Source of the DNA: Hymenobacter cavernae
GTDB taxonomy: Bacteria > Bacteroidota > Bacteroidia > Cytophagales > Hymenobacteraceae
Length of the DNA stretch: 64,000 bases
Direction of reading: 5' to 3'
Assembly: GCF_014641455.1 (NCBI RefSeq)
Contig: NZ_BMHT01000002.1
Location: 330,595 to 394,594 of the forward strand
A program made the translations under genes and the position numbers. The notes under the pieces are model-generated. The model had not been told where the DNA came from. It made no database searches and saw only the letters and a program-made list of their open reading frames with translations. Below are positions 56,911 to 64,000 of the stretch, piece after piece. Numbering within the stretch: the first letter of the stretch is position 1; each line of letters begins with the position of its first letter.

Positions 56911-57555
56911 TTACGTAAAGTACTGCTTCACTTGACTCAGGAATATTGGGCCAGCTTCCGGAAACATGATCAATGTGACCAGCATCCCATAAAGAGCGCC
57001 GTAGAAGTGCGCGTCGTGGTTGATATTGTCGCCCTGCCGGCGGCCTTGGTAGTAGGAATAACCTAGGTAGAGCAGCCCGAACAGGAAAGGCTGGATGGGA
57101 AAAGGAATCGGAAAAACGTAGATCCCGCTGCCTTTCGGCGCCACCGGATTGAACAGGATGCTCGCGAAAATAACGGACGCCACCCCACCCGAAGCACCTA
57201 GGCTGCGGTAGTCAACGTCCTTACGGTGGCGGATATAAGAGGGAATATCAGACACGATGATGCCGCCCAGATACAGAATCAGGTAGCGCATAAGGCCATC
57301 TTGTGGGCCGAAGAACCGTTCGAAAACCGCCTGAATGATGACGCCGAACGAGTAAAAGGCGAACATATTAAAGATCAGGTGCATCAGGTCGGCGTGCAGA
57401 AAACCGGCGGTCAGGAAGCGGTACCACTCGTTGCGCTTGCGCATCACAACGGGGTTCAGCATCCAGCTTTCCTGAAACTCATGGTTCGACCAGGCATAGA
57501 TGGAAATAGCTGCGGTCAGCAGAATTAGAATAAGCGTAGCATCGACTGCAAACAT
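56911..57555 (-). CDS. Rhomboid-family intramembrane serine protease
   Basis: 214 residues with about six transmembrane helices. The catalytic Ser122 lies in LGASGGVASVIF and His183 in DAHFYGALYG, the two members of the rhomboid dyad. HADLMHLIFNMFAFYSFG (54-71) is the L-x-H-x-x-x-N region. The protease cuts membrane helices near their ends; targets are unknown. Single gene, with a repeat-filled gap before it. Confidence 0.93.
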   Translation of the reverse strand: MFAVDATLILILLTAAISIYAWSNHEFQESWMLNPVVMRKRNEWYRFLTAGFLHADLMHLIFNMFAFYSFGVIIQAVFERFFGPQDGLMRYLILYLGGIIVSDIPSYIRHRKDVDYRSLGASGGVASVIFASILFNPVAPKGSGIYVFPIPFPIQPFLFGLLYLGYSYYQGRRQGDNINHDAHFYGALYGMLVTLIMFPEAGPIFLSQVKQYFT

Positions 57556-57565
57556 GGATTGATGG

Positions 57566-57697
57566 GGTGAGTTGAATAGATGTGCTGGTGAGTTGATATG
57601 CTGGTGTGCTGATGTGCGGATTGGTGAGTTGGTTGTTCTTTGTGTGAGCGTTGAGCATCATCTGACCAACGCATCAGCACACCAGCACATCAACCAA
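57566..57697. repeat. GTGAGTTG/GATGTGCTGGTG-type inverted repeat
   Basis: The left side repeats GTGAGTTG and TGCTGGTG several times (57570-57635). The right side GCATCAGCACACCAGCACAT is the complement of the left. It fills the gap from the rhomboid start to the polyprenyl synthetase end. Confidence 0.65.
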
Positions 57698-57698
57698 C

Positions 57699-58697
57699 CT
57701 AGCTTTCGCGCTCCATAAGCTGAAGCGCCAAGCGGCGCAACGGCTCTTTGCGGTCGGCAGCAACTTCTACCTGACCTAGGTGCTGCAAGGCTTCTACGAA
57801 GTATTGGTTGATCAACTCCTCCGTTTGGGCGCGGATACCTAGGGCGTCGTACACGGTCGTGACGGCGCGCACTTTTGCCTCGGCATCCTGCACGGGCTGG
57901 CCGATGTACCGGGCCAGCGTGGCACGCTGCTCGGCGTTGGCTTGGGCCTGCGCCGTGAGCAACAGGAACGTTTTCTTGTCCGATACGATGTCGCCGCCGA
58001 CGCGCTTGCCGAAGGTAGCGGCGTCGCCGTACACGTCGAGCAGGTCGTCGCGCAGCTGAAAAGCCAAGCCGATATCCGTGCCGAACTGCCGCAAACGGTC
58101 TGCTTCGGCAGCCGACGCTCCGCCGAGCAGGGCACCTAGCTCCAGACAGAAGCCCAGCAGCACGGCCGTTTTCAGCCGGATCATGTCGAGGTATTGGGCG
58201 ATGCTGACCTGGGTTTCCGACTCAAAGTTCATGTCCCACTGCTGGCCTTCGCACACCTCCGCCGCCGCCTGGCTGAACTTGCGCAGCACAGTCGGCAGCA
58301 GCTCAGGCTGCACGTCGAAGAACAGCTCGTAGGCCCGCACCAGCATCACGTCGCCGCTCAGGATGGCCACGTTAGGGTTCCACTTTTCATGCACCGTCTG
58401 TTGGCCGCGACGCAGGGGCGCCTGGTCCATCAGGTCGTCGTGGAGCAAGGTGAAGTTGTGGAAGACTTCGGTAGCCAACGCCGGGCGCACGACGGCACCT
58501 AGGTCATCGGTGAACAGATGCGCACCGAGCAGCGTGAGCAAGGGCCGGATGCGCTTCCCACCTAGGGCCATGATGTAGCGGATGGGTTCGTACAGCGTTT
58601 CGGGTTCGGTGCCGTAGCGCAGTTCGGCTAGGCCGGCAGTGATTTTTTGCGTGAAAAAGGCGAGGTCCACAGGGGCAAGAAGGGGTTGAATGGACAA
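57699..58697 (-). CDS. Polyprenyl (geranylgeranyl-type) diphosphate synthase
   Basis: 332 residues. First Asp-rich motif DDLMD (87-91), GGKRIRPLL (46-54), second motif FQLRDDLLDVYGD (about 212-224), KTFLLL near 244. It elongates allylic diphosphates with IPP; chain length depends on residues before the first motif (HNFTLLHDD), which suggest a short- to medium-chain product, not certain. The product could feed menaquinone, carotenoids or the GGGPS enzyme at 397-1164 (inference). Confidence 0.94.
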   Translation of the reverse strand: MSIQPLLAPVDLAFFTQKITAGLAELRYGTEPETLYEPIRYIMALGGKRIRPLLTLLGAHLFTDDLGAVVRPALATEVFHNFTLLHDDLMDQAPLRRGQQTVHEKWNPNVAILSGDVMLVRAYELFFDVQPELLPTVLRKFSQAAAEVCEGQQWDMNFESETQVSIAQYLDMIRLKTAVLLGFCLELGALLGGASAAEADRLRQFGTDIGLAFQLRDDLLDVYGDAATFGKRVGGDIVSDKKTFLLLTAQAQANAEQRATLARYIGQPVQDAEAKVRAVTTVYDALGIRAQTEELINQYFVEALQHLGQVEVAADRKEPLRRLALQLMERES

Positions 58698-58756
58698 GGT
58701 ACGGAGGAAACGATTGGCGGTTTATTGGCGGGCAAGCACGGCGGCTATTTGCCGCA

Positions 58757-58791
58757 AAAAGCCCCAACGTCCTGCGGCGTTGGGGCTCTGC
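58757..58791 (-). terminator. Terminator behind rnr
   Basis: On the minus strand stem AGCCCCAACG/CGTTGGGGCT, followed by TTTTTGC. Confidence 0.8.
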
Positions 58792-58856
58792 TGTAGCGCG
58801 GAATTTGTAGTCCGCGTCGATGTTCGTTCAGGCGCGGATTACAGAATCCGCGCTAC
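58792..58856. repeat. TGTAGCGCGGA-type hairpin repeat
   Basis: Arms TGTAGCGCGGAATTTGTAGT and ATTACAGAATCCGCGCTAC with interior GTCCGCG/CGCGGA pairing. It ends right before an ACCTAGGT and the rnr stop. Confidence 0.75.
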
Positions 58857-58861
58857 CTAGG

Positions 58862-61363
58862 TTAGCGCCGACGGTTGCCTTTGCCACCGCGCGGCTCCCG
58901 CTCAGGGCGGCTGCCTCGGCCGCCGCTGCGGCTACCACGACCACCGCGGCTTTCGCGCTCTTCCTGCTCGCGACGCTTCACCGAATCGGGCCTGTTATCT
59001 ACCAGTTCGAAGTCGATGGTGCGGTCGAGCAGGTTGGCGGCTTTCACGATGATTTGCATCTCGTCGCCAAACTGGATGATGCGCTTGGTGCGCTGCCCCA
59101 CGATGCGGTAGTGGTCTTTGTCGAGCTCGTAGAAGTCGCCGGGAATTTCGCTCAGGCGCACCATGCCTTCGCACTTGTTCTCCTCGATTTCCACGAACAT
59201 GCCCCACTCGGTAAGGCCCGACACAACGCCCTTGAACGTCTCGCCAATCACGTTCGACATGAACTCGACCTGCTTGTACTTAATGCTGGCGCGCTCGGCG
59301 TTGGCCGCTATTTTCTCGCGCTCCGAAGAGTGCTTGCAGTCTTCCTCAATCGGCTCGACTTCCACGTTCTTGCCACCTTCCAGGTAGTGCTCCAGGAGGC
59401 GGTGCGCCATCATATCGGGGTACCGACGGATGGGCGAGGTGAAGTGCGAGTAGTGGTCGAAGGCCAGGCCAAAGTGACCTAGGGGCTCGGTGGTGTACTT
59501 GGCCTTCGACATCGTCCGCACGGCCAGGGTTTGAAGGACGTTCTGCTCGGGGCGGCCCATCACTTCCTCCGAGAGGTCGTTTAGCTCGTTGCTCAGCTTC
59601 TTCGGGTTGCTCAAATCGAGGGTGTGGCCGAACTTCTTTGCGAAGAGTGCAAAGTTCTCCAAACGGTCCGGATCGGGCGCGTCGTGGGTGCGGTACACCA
59701 TCGTGAAGCGTGGCTTACGCGACTTCAGCTTGAACACGAACTCGGCCACCTTGCGGTTAGCCAGCAGCATGAACTCCTCAATGAGCTTGTGCGCATCCTT
59801 CCGCTCCTTCACGTACACACCGAGCGGCTTGCCCTCCGCATCAAGGCGGAACTTCACCTCCTGCGTCTCGAAGCTGATGGCGCCCTTCTTGAAGCGGGCC
59901 GCGCAGATCTTCTTGGCAATGTCGTTGAGCAGATTGATTTCGACGGTGTAGTCGCCTTCCTTGGTTTCGATGCGCTCCTGAGCCTCTTCGTAGGAGAAGC
60001 GACGGTCGGAGTGAATGATGGTTTTGCCAAACCAGGAGTCGTACAGCTTGCCTTTCTCGTCGAGCTCAAACACGGCTGAGAAGGTCAGCTTATCCTCATT
60101 CGGCCGCAGCGAGCAGAGGCCATTCGAGAGGCGTTCGGGCAGCATCGGAATCACCCGGTCGACCAGGTAGACCGAGGTAGCGCGGTACTTGGCTTCACGC
60201 TCCAGCTCGGTGTTCGGGCGCACGTAGTGGGTCACGTCGGCGATGTGCACCCCGATTTCCCAGTGCCCGTTTTCGAGCTGCTGAATGGACAAGGCATCGT
60301 CGAAGTCTTTCGCATCGGCGGGGTCGATGGTGAAGGTCGTAATCGGCCGGAAGTCGCGCCGGCGGGAAATCTCCGCTGCGCTGATCACATCCGGAATGGC
60401 TTCCGACTCTTCCTCCACGGCAGCCGGGAATTCGAACGGTAGGCCGAACTCCGCCATGATGGCGTTGATCTCGGCCTCGTTCTCACCGGCTGGTCCGAAG
60501 CTGCGCACCACCTCACCTACCGGCGAGCGGGCGTAGTCCTCCGGAAACTCCGTGATGCGAACCAGCACCTTTTCGCCGTGCTTGGCTTCGTGCTGCTTCT
60601 CTTCGGGCACAAACACATCGAAGTACAGCTTGCGGTTATCAGGCTTCACAAAGCCGATACCGCCCTGCACAAACAGACGCCCGACTACCTCGGTGCGCTG
60701 ACGCTTGAGCACTTCCACCACGTCGCCCACGGGGCGGCCGTCGCGGGAGCCGCGCAGGCGGATACGCACCGTGTCGCCTTGCATGGCAAACTTCAATCGG
60801 TCGGTGAAGACGCGCACATCGGTTTCGCTTTCTTCGCTAATGATGAAAGCGTACTTATCGGTGGCCAGCGCTACAGTCCCGACGATGGTCTCGCCGCCAC
60901 TATTCGCGCGGCGCGGCGTCTCGGGCTGATCGGCATCGGGGAAATCGAAGCCGGCATCGCGGCGGCGGTGCACTACCGGGTCTTGCCCGAATTCCGTTTC
61001 TACCGGACGGCCGCCACCACGGCTTACGAGCGGAGCTTCGTTTTTACGCGTTCTGCGGCCACTAGCGGGCTCGGTAGCATTGTGAAAGGCGGTTGCATCA
61101 GTCAGACGATAATCGTCGTTCTGAAGGTGCGTAAGCTGGTTGCTGTTGCGCAGCGCCTTCAAGTGACTGAATACATCCTCGCGCTGCTCTTTGGTCGTCA
61201 CGCCGAGGCGACGGGAGAGCTGGCGGTAGGAGAATACTTTGCCGGGGTTATCGGCAAAAATCCGGAAGACCTCAGTTTTGGTCACCGGAGTAGGTACACC
61301 TTTCGGCGCACGGGTGGCTTTCGCGGCGGCGCGGGGAGCCGATGATTCGTCTTTTCTTTTCAT
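58862..61363 (-). CDS. rnr: Ribonuclease R
   Basis: 3'-5' exoribonuclease that degrades structured RNA. 833 residues in the usual order: N-terminal HTH-like region (about 28-90), two cold-shock domains (about 160-300), the RNB catalytic domain with TIDPADAKDFDDALSI (the four Asp of the metal site), HIADVTHYV, YLVDRVIPMLPERLSNGLCSLRP, HYSHFTSPIRRYPDMMAHRLL, then S1 (GVVSGLTEWGMFVEIEENKCEGMV) and a basic RG-rich tail (RGGRGSRSGGRGSRPE). The start at 61363 fits; the N-terminal 25 residues are disordered. Confidence 0.96.
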   Translation of the reverse strand: MKRKDESSAPRAAAKATRAPKGVPTPVTKTEVFRIFADNPGKVFSYRQLSRRLGVTTKEQREDVFSHLKALRNSNQLTHLQNDDYRLTDATAFHNATEPASGRRTRKNEAPLVSRGGGRPVETEFGQDPVVHRRRDAGFDFPDADQPETPRRANSGGETIVGTVALATDKYAFIISEESETDVRVFTDRLKFAMQGDTVRIRLRGSRDGRPVGDVVEVLKRQRTEVVGRLFVQGGIGFVKPDNRKLYFDVFVPEEKQHEAKHGEKVLVRITEFPEDYARSPVGEVVRSFGPAGENEAEINAIMAEFGLPFEFPAAVEEESEAIPDVISAAEISRRRDFRPITTFTIDPADAKDFDDALSIQQLENGHWEIGVHIADVTHYVRPNTELEREAKYRATSVYLVDRVIPMLPERLSNGLCSLRPNEDKLTFSAVFELDEKGKLYDSWFGKTIIHSDRRFSYEEAQERIETKEGDYTVEINLLNDIAKKICAARFKKGAISFETQEVKFRLDAEGKPLGVYVKERKDAHKLIEEFMLLANRKVAEFVFKLKSRKPRFTMVYRTHDAPDPDRLENFALFAKKFGHTLDLSNPKKLSNELNDLSEEVMGRPEQNVLQTLAVRTMSKAKYTTEPLGHFGLAFDHYSHFTSPIRRYPDMMAHRLLEHYLEGGKNVEVEPIEEDCKHSSEREKIAANAERASIKYKQVEFMSNVIGETFKGVVSGLTEWGMFVEIEENKCEGMVRLSEIPGDFYELDKDHYRIVGQRTKRIIQFGDEMQIIVKAANLLDRTIDFELVDNRPDSVKRREQEERESRGGRGSRSGGRGSRPEREPRGGKGNRRR

Positions 61364-61646
61364 GTAGAAAATGGGCGCCGCCGGTTTGTTGTCGGTTTCT
61401 CAGGCGGCCAGAAAGTGTAGATTGGAGCTTACGTAAGTGTGTTGCTCCGAGGTTAGGAATAATAGGTGCGGCACAAGCCAGCACGCATACAGAACAAAGG
61501 CTAGCTGCCGTGTTCGATCAGATACTACGAAATAGATCCGAGAATAGCTATTGGTAGCGCAAAATGCCGGGTCATGCGAGACTTACCCTAGCTATATCTT
61601 CTAACGATAATGGATCGAGATTCATTCCAAAAAGTAACGCGCTCAT
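61364..61646. other. Intergenic region between rnr and the ABC gene
   Basis: About 280 nt without a convincing gene, followed by a hairpin repeat. I see no TAnnTTTG box for rnr on the minus strand. The whole space up to the ABC gene is 385 nt. Confidence 0.4.
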
Positions 61647-61752
61647 GTAGGAACGCGCCACGGCATGTTCGGCGGCATCGTTTGGTTGATTCCGTTACTC
61701 TCTCGTTCTATTGGCATCGTTCCATGCCGAACGCGCCGTGGCGCGTTCCTAC
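61647..61752. repeat. GTAGGAACGCGCC-type hairpin repeat at the ABC gene 3' end
   Basis: The left arm GTAGGAACGCGCCACGGCAT and the right arm ending GCCGTGGCGCGTTCCTAC enclose about 60 nt. The right end carries the TAG stop of the ABC gene on the minus strand (CTA at 61749-61751). Confidence 0.85.
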
Positions 61753-63764
61753 ATCCGGCGGGCTACGGCGGCGCGGATATCGGCGGGCTCGTCTTTGGGA
61801 ATGGCACTGAGCAGCGTGCGGGTGTATTCGTGTTGCGGGTGAGCGTACACCTGCGCCGCGGGGCCGCTCTCCACAATCTGCCCTTTGCTCATTACCAGCA
61901 GCCGGTCCGACATAAACCTAGCTACCGACAGGTCGTGGGTGATGAACAGGTAGGTGATGCCAAAGTCGCGCTTCAGGTCGTTGAGCAGATTCAGCACCTG
62001 TGCCTGCACCGATACGTCGAGAGCCGATACCGATTCGTCGCACACGATGCACTTGGGCTGCAAAGCCAGGGCGCGGGCAATGCAGATGCGCTGACGCTGA
62101 CCGCCGGAAAACTCGTGTGGGTAACGCAGGTAATGATCTTCGCGCAGCCCGACGGTGAGCAGCAGTTCCTGCACCCGTGCTTTCTGCTCGGTGCGGGTCC
62201 CTCCTACGCCGTGCACGCGCATCGGCTCCAGGATGGCTTCGCCTACGGTCATCATCGGGTTCAGGGCCGCGTACGGATCCTGAAACACCATCTGAAACTC
62301 GCGGCGACGGCGGCGCAGCTCACCCGTTGGCAGGGCAGCCAAGTCAGTGCCTTCGAACAGGATGCGGCCGGCCGTGGGTTCTACTAAGCGCAGCAGCGCC
62401 CGACCTAGGGTCGTCTTGCCACAACCCGACTCCCCTACCAAGCCTACCGTTTCGCCACGGTAGATATCGAAGCTCACCCCATCCACGGCCTTCACAAACT
62501 CCGGCTTGCGGTTGAAGAAGCCTTTGCGAATCGGGAAGTACACCTGTAAGTTCTCGACCTGCAAGAGCGGCGTTGAAGCAGAAGTAGCATTTGCCGCTAG
62601 CGTGTCTTCCTGGAAGACACTGGGTGCAGCAACACTCCCGCCCTGCTTGCCGGCAGTAAGATCCTCAGCCACGTTAGTAGGTAGAGGCACAGCAGACGAG
62701 CCAGGCAATGGCTGGCCTGATTCCGTGCCAGGTGCATTATTGAAACCAATTAGCGGTTCGTTCAGCTGTGAAACAGAATGTTCCACGGGGAACGTTTTGG
62801 TGGTTTCGATACTATTCTGAGGGTTCGATTTAGACAGCTCAGGATCTTCAACGTCAGGCGTTTGACTAAAGGTAGTTGCAGTGGCAATAAAGCTCCCATC
62901 GGGGGCTTCGCGCATGAAATCTGCTACTACCGGCAATCTTTTTTTACCGACCGATAATTTTGGTCGGCAGGCGAGCAGCCCTTTTGTGTACGGGTGCTGC
63001 GGATTGGTGAAGATATCGAGCACATTCCCCTGCTCCACTACCCGGCCGCGGTACATCACCAGGATCCGGTCGGCAATTTCGGCCACTACACCTAGGTCGT
63101 GGGTGATGAACAGCACGGCCGTGTTGTGCTCCCGACGCAGGTCGTCGATGAGCTGGAGCATGCGCGCCTGCACCGTCACGTCGAGGGCAGTGGTGGGTTC
63201 GTCGGCGATGAGGATGGCGGGGTTGCAGGCCATGGCCATGGCAATCATCACGCGCTGCTTCTGGCCGCCGCTGATTTCGTGCGGGTACGACGTGAAGATC
63301 TTCTCGGGGCGCGGCAGCTGCGCCATCGTGAACAGCTCCACGGTGCGGGCCGCGGCTTCTTTCTCGTTCAATTTCGTGTGCAGTCGCAACGCCTCCACTA
63401 CCTGACTGCCGCAGGTGTACACCGGGTTCAGCGAAGTCATCGGCTCCTGGAAGATCATGCTGATGTCGTTGCCGCGCACCTGTTGCAGCTGCTTATCCGA
63501 CAGTTTCAACAGGTCCACTTCGCCAAAGTGCGACGACTGAAACCTAGCTTCCCCTGACACGAGGTGACCGGGCGGCATCGGAATTAGCCCCATCAAAGCT
63601 AATGACGTCACCGACTTCCCCGACCCCGACTCGCCCACAATTGCCAGCGTCTCGCCGCGGTGTAGGTCAAAGGAAATATCGTTCACTGCCCGCGTGGCAC
63701 CCCGGTGCGAGTTGAAGTCGATAGTGAGGTTGGAAACGGAAAGAAGCGGCTGCGACACGAACAA
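61749..63764 (-). CDS. Oligopeptide-type ABC transporter ATPase with two fused nucleotide-binding domains
   Basis: 671 residues: two complete ABC domains in one chain, corresponding to DppD plus DppF. Domain 1: GESGSGKSV (Walker A), [15 protein letters not shown] (signature), [12 protein letters not shown]. Domain 2: [36 protein letters not shown]; note Asp-Glu-Ser in place of Asp-Glu-Pro. The linker (about 285-400) is a Ser/Thr/Pro/Asn-rich stretch without domain features. The start is TTG (63764) or GTG two codons later (63758); no ATG fits. The TAG stop is supplied by a repeat. The permease and binding protein are not in the window. Confidence 0.93.
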   Translation of the reverse strand: MFVSQPLLSVSNLTIDFNSHRGATRAVNDISFDLHRGETLAIVGESGSGKSVTSLALMGLIPMPPGHLVSGEARFQSSHFGEVDLLKLSDKQLQQVRGNDISMIFQEPMTSLNPVYTCGSQVVEALRLHTKLNEKEAAARTVELFTMAQLPRPEKIFTSYPHEISGGQKQRVMIAMAMACNPAILIADEPTTALDVTVQARMLQLIDDLRREHNTAVLFITHDLGVVAEIADRILVMYRGRVVEQGNVLDIFTNPQHPYTKGLLACRPKLSVGKKRLPVVADFMREAPDGSFIATATTFSQTPDVEDPELSKSNPQNSIETTKTFPVEHSVSQLNEPLIGFNNAPGTESGQPLPGSSAVPLPTNVAEDLTAGKQGGSVAAPSVFQEDTLAANATSASTPLLQVENLQVYFPIRKGFFNRKPEFVKAVDGVSFDIYRGETVGLVGESGCGKTTLGRALLRLVEPTAGRILFEGTDLAALPTGELRRRRREFQMVFQDPYAALNPMMTVGEAILEPMRVHGVGGTRTEQKARVQELLLTVGLREDHYLRYPHEFSGGQRQRICIARALALQPKCIVCDESVSALDVSVQAQVLNLLNDLKRDFGITYLFITHDLSVARFMSDRLLVMSKGQIVESGPAAQVYAHPQHEYTRTLLSAIPKDEPADIRAAVARRM

Positions 63765-63830
63765 AAGAAGCTAGGAGAAAGCAGTGGTTGTTATCAAAGC
63801 TACTCAAAAACGGGAGTCTTCTTGACGAGA

Positions 63831-63884
63831 GAAGGACCTTACCCCGCTAGCAGCTTCTTGCTATTTGGCGGAGTAAGATCCTTC
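63831..63884 (-). terminator. Hairpin between two minus-strand genes
   Basis: Arms GAAGGACCTTACCCCGC and GCGGAGTAAGATCCTTC (two mismatches). No strong T run. It could end transcription of the gene at 63912. Confidence 0.5.
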
Positions 63885-63893
63885 GAATAAGAG

Positions 63894-63916
63894 TGTAGCG
63901 CTAAGCTCCAGCTACA
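63894..63916. repeat. Short TGTAGCGC-type hairpin
   Basis: TGTAGC...GCTACA with the interior GCTAAGCTCCA. Read on the minus strand its TAG is the stop of the partial gene to the right. Confidence 0.6.
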
Positions 63917-64000
63917 CCGGCTGTACTGGCTCCGAAGCAGAAGGTGCTTCGGCACTGTGGCGCGGCGCATCTACTGCTGGCACCGCTTCCTCGTGATTGA
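63912..64000 (-). CDS. C-terminal end of an unidentified protein (continues beyond window)
   Basis: On the minus strand an open frame runs from the window edge to TAG (CTA at 63912-63914). The 28 visible residues are Ala/Pro/Glu-rich (HEEAVPAVDAPRHSAEAPS) and look like a disordered tail. Composition supports coding, but the piece is too short for a family. The stop lies in a TGTAGC repeat. Confidence 0.5.
   Translation of the reverse strand, partial: NHEEAVPAVDAPRHSAEAPSASEPVQPV

Larger units (their letters stand above)
1220..63094. repeat. Dispersed iterated palindrome ACCTAGGT (HIP1-like)
   Basis: By eye the exact octamer occurs about 50 times across the window and its core CCTAGG about 85-90 times. 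It appears in genes on both strands and in intergenic DNA, for example near 1220, 3738, 5971, 11110, 15969, 19056, 22395, 26050, 29067, 37655, 41430, 45618, 50134 (core only), 57061 and 63089. With base frequencies like these, chance would give about one octamer, so the excess is large. Coordinates here span the first to the last copy seen; this is a scattered family, not one continuous element. Confidence 0.85.

Noticed and set aside
62779..62794. Second parS-like sequence TGTTCCACGGGGAACG in the ABC gene
   Set aside because: The central CACGTG is broken and an outer base differs; it is in a coding linker, so probably chance.
1..64000. tRNA, rRNA, CRISPR array, IS element or prophage
   Set aside because: I looked for tRNA-like cloverleaf ends, regularly spaced repeats, transposase or integrase motifs and phage genes and found none.

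Overview
The window reads as chromosomal DNA of a GC-rich Bacteroidota, most likely Hymenobacter or a close relative (Hymenobacteraceae). The support is: core proteins of Bacteroidota type; a protein with delta-60 repeats and a type IX secretion C-terminal domain; a bacterial GGGPS/PcrB enzyme; several start regions with the Bacteroidota -7 box TAnnTTTG and little Shine-Dalgarno signal; and intergenic space filled with long hairpin repeats. I see no rRNA, tRNA, CRISPR array, insertion sequence or prophage.

Layout. 1-6.1 kb: end of an unknown gene, a GGGPS enzyme, an AraC regulator, an acyl-CoA dehydrogenase, and an operon of flippase-like protein, rfaE2 and zinc peptidase. 6.2-13.2 kb: panC and panD divergent from a stand-alone GT5 domain, then glmS, ridA, a small membrane protein and gltX. 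13.2-16.8 kb: a translationally coupled pair of a YqcI/YcgG (GntA/DcsA-type) protein and a DUF1989 protein, followed by small conserved proteins. 17.0-19.5 kb: a GH3 protein and lptB. 19.7-26.7 kb: a secreted type IX protein, then an AraC regulator divergent from a three-gene efflux operon, and DoxX. 26.9-32.1 kb: a glycan-like cluster (permuted GH39-like hydrolase, glycosyltransferase, F420-dehydrogenase-beta-like protein, polysaccharide pyruvyl transferase). 32.4-36.8 kb: histidine phosphatase, inositol-phosphate synthase, recJ and an unannotated 37-residue membrane protein. 37-40.8 kb: SDR plus AraC regulator and a large TPR protein. 41-46.1 kb: coaX, an outer-membrane protein, lptC, a small membrane protein and a PpiD-like chaperone, all in one direction. 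46.3-53.9 kb: RluB-type pseudouridine synthase, a DksA-like protein, ribH, a TPR protein, pdhA, recF, a DciA-like protein and a thioesterase. 53.9-54.7 kb: a parS-like 40-bp palindrome, a small HTH gene and an array of TGTAAC palindromes. 54.7-64 kb: GDPD, a DUF2939-like protein, a PLDc_N protein, rhomboid, polyprenyl synthetase, rnr, a two-domain oligopeptide-type ABC ATPase and the end of another gene.

The most striking signal is not a gene. The octamer ACCTAGGT is repeated about fifty times by my eye count, in coding and non-coding DNA alike, like the HIP1 palindrome of cyanobacteria. In coding DNA it appears as an apparent preference for CTA-GGT at Leu-Gly. Intergenic spaces also carry several hairpin repeat families (GTCATTCCGAG, CGTCATGCTGA, TGTAGCGCG, GTAGGAACGCGCC, GTGAGWTGGTGAG). 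Several sit so close to genes that the repeat supplies the stop codon.

Most genes are housekeeping: LPS export and biogenesis (lptB, lptC, rfaE2), coenzyme A synthesis (panC, panD, coaX), amino-sugar synthesis (glmS) and DNA or RNA maintenance (recF, recJ, rnr). The least explained loci are the YcgG-DUF1989 pair, the permuted-hydrolase cluster and the parS/TGTAAC region. All counts, coordinates and family assignments were made by reading the sequence; no search was run.
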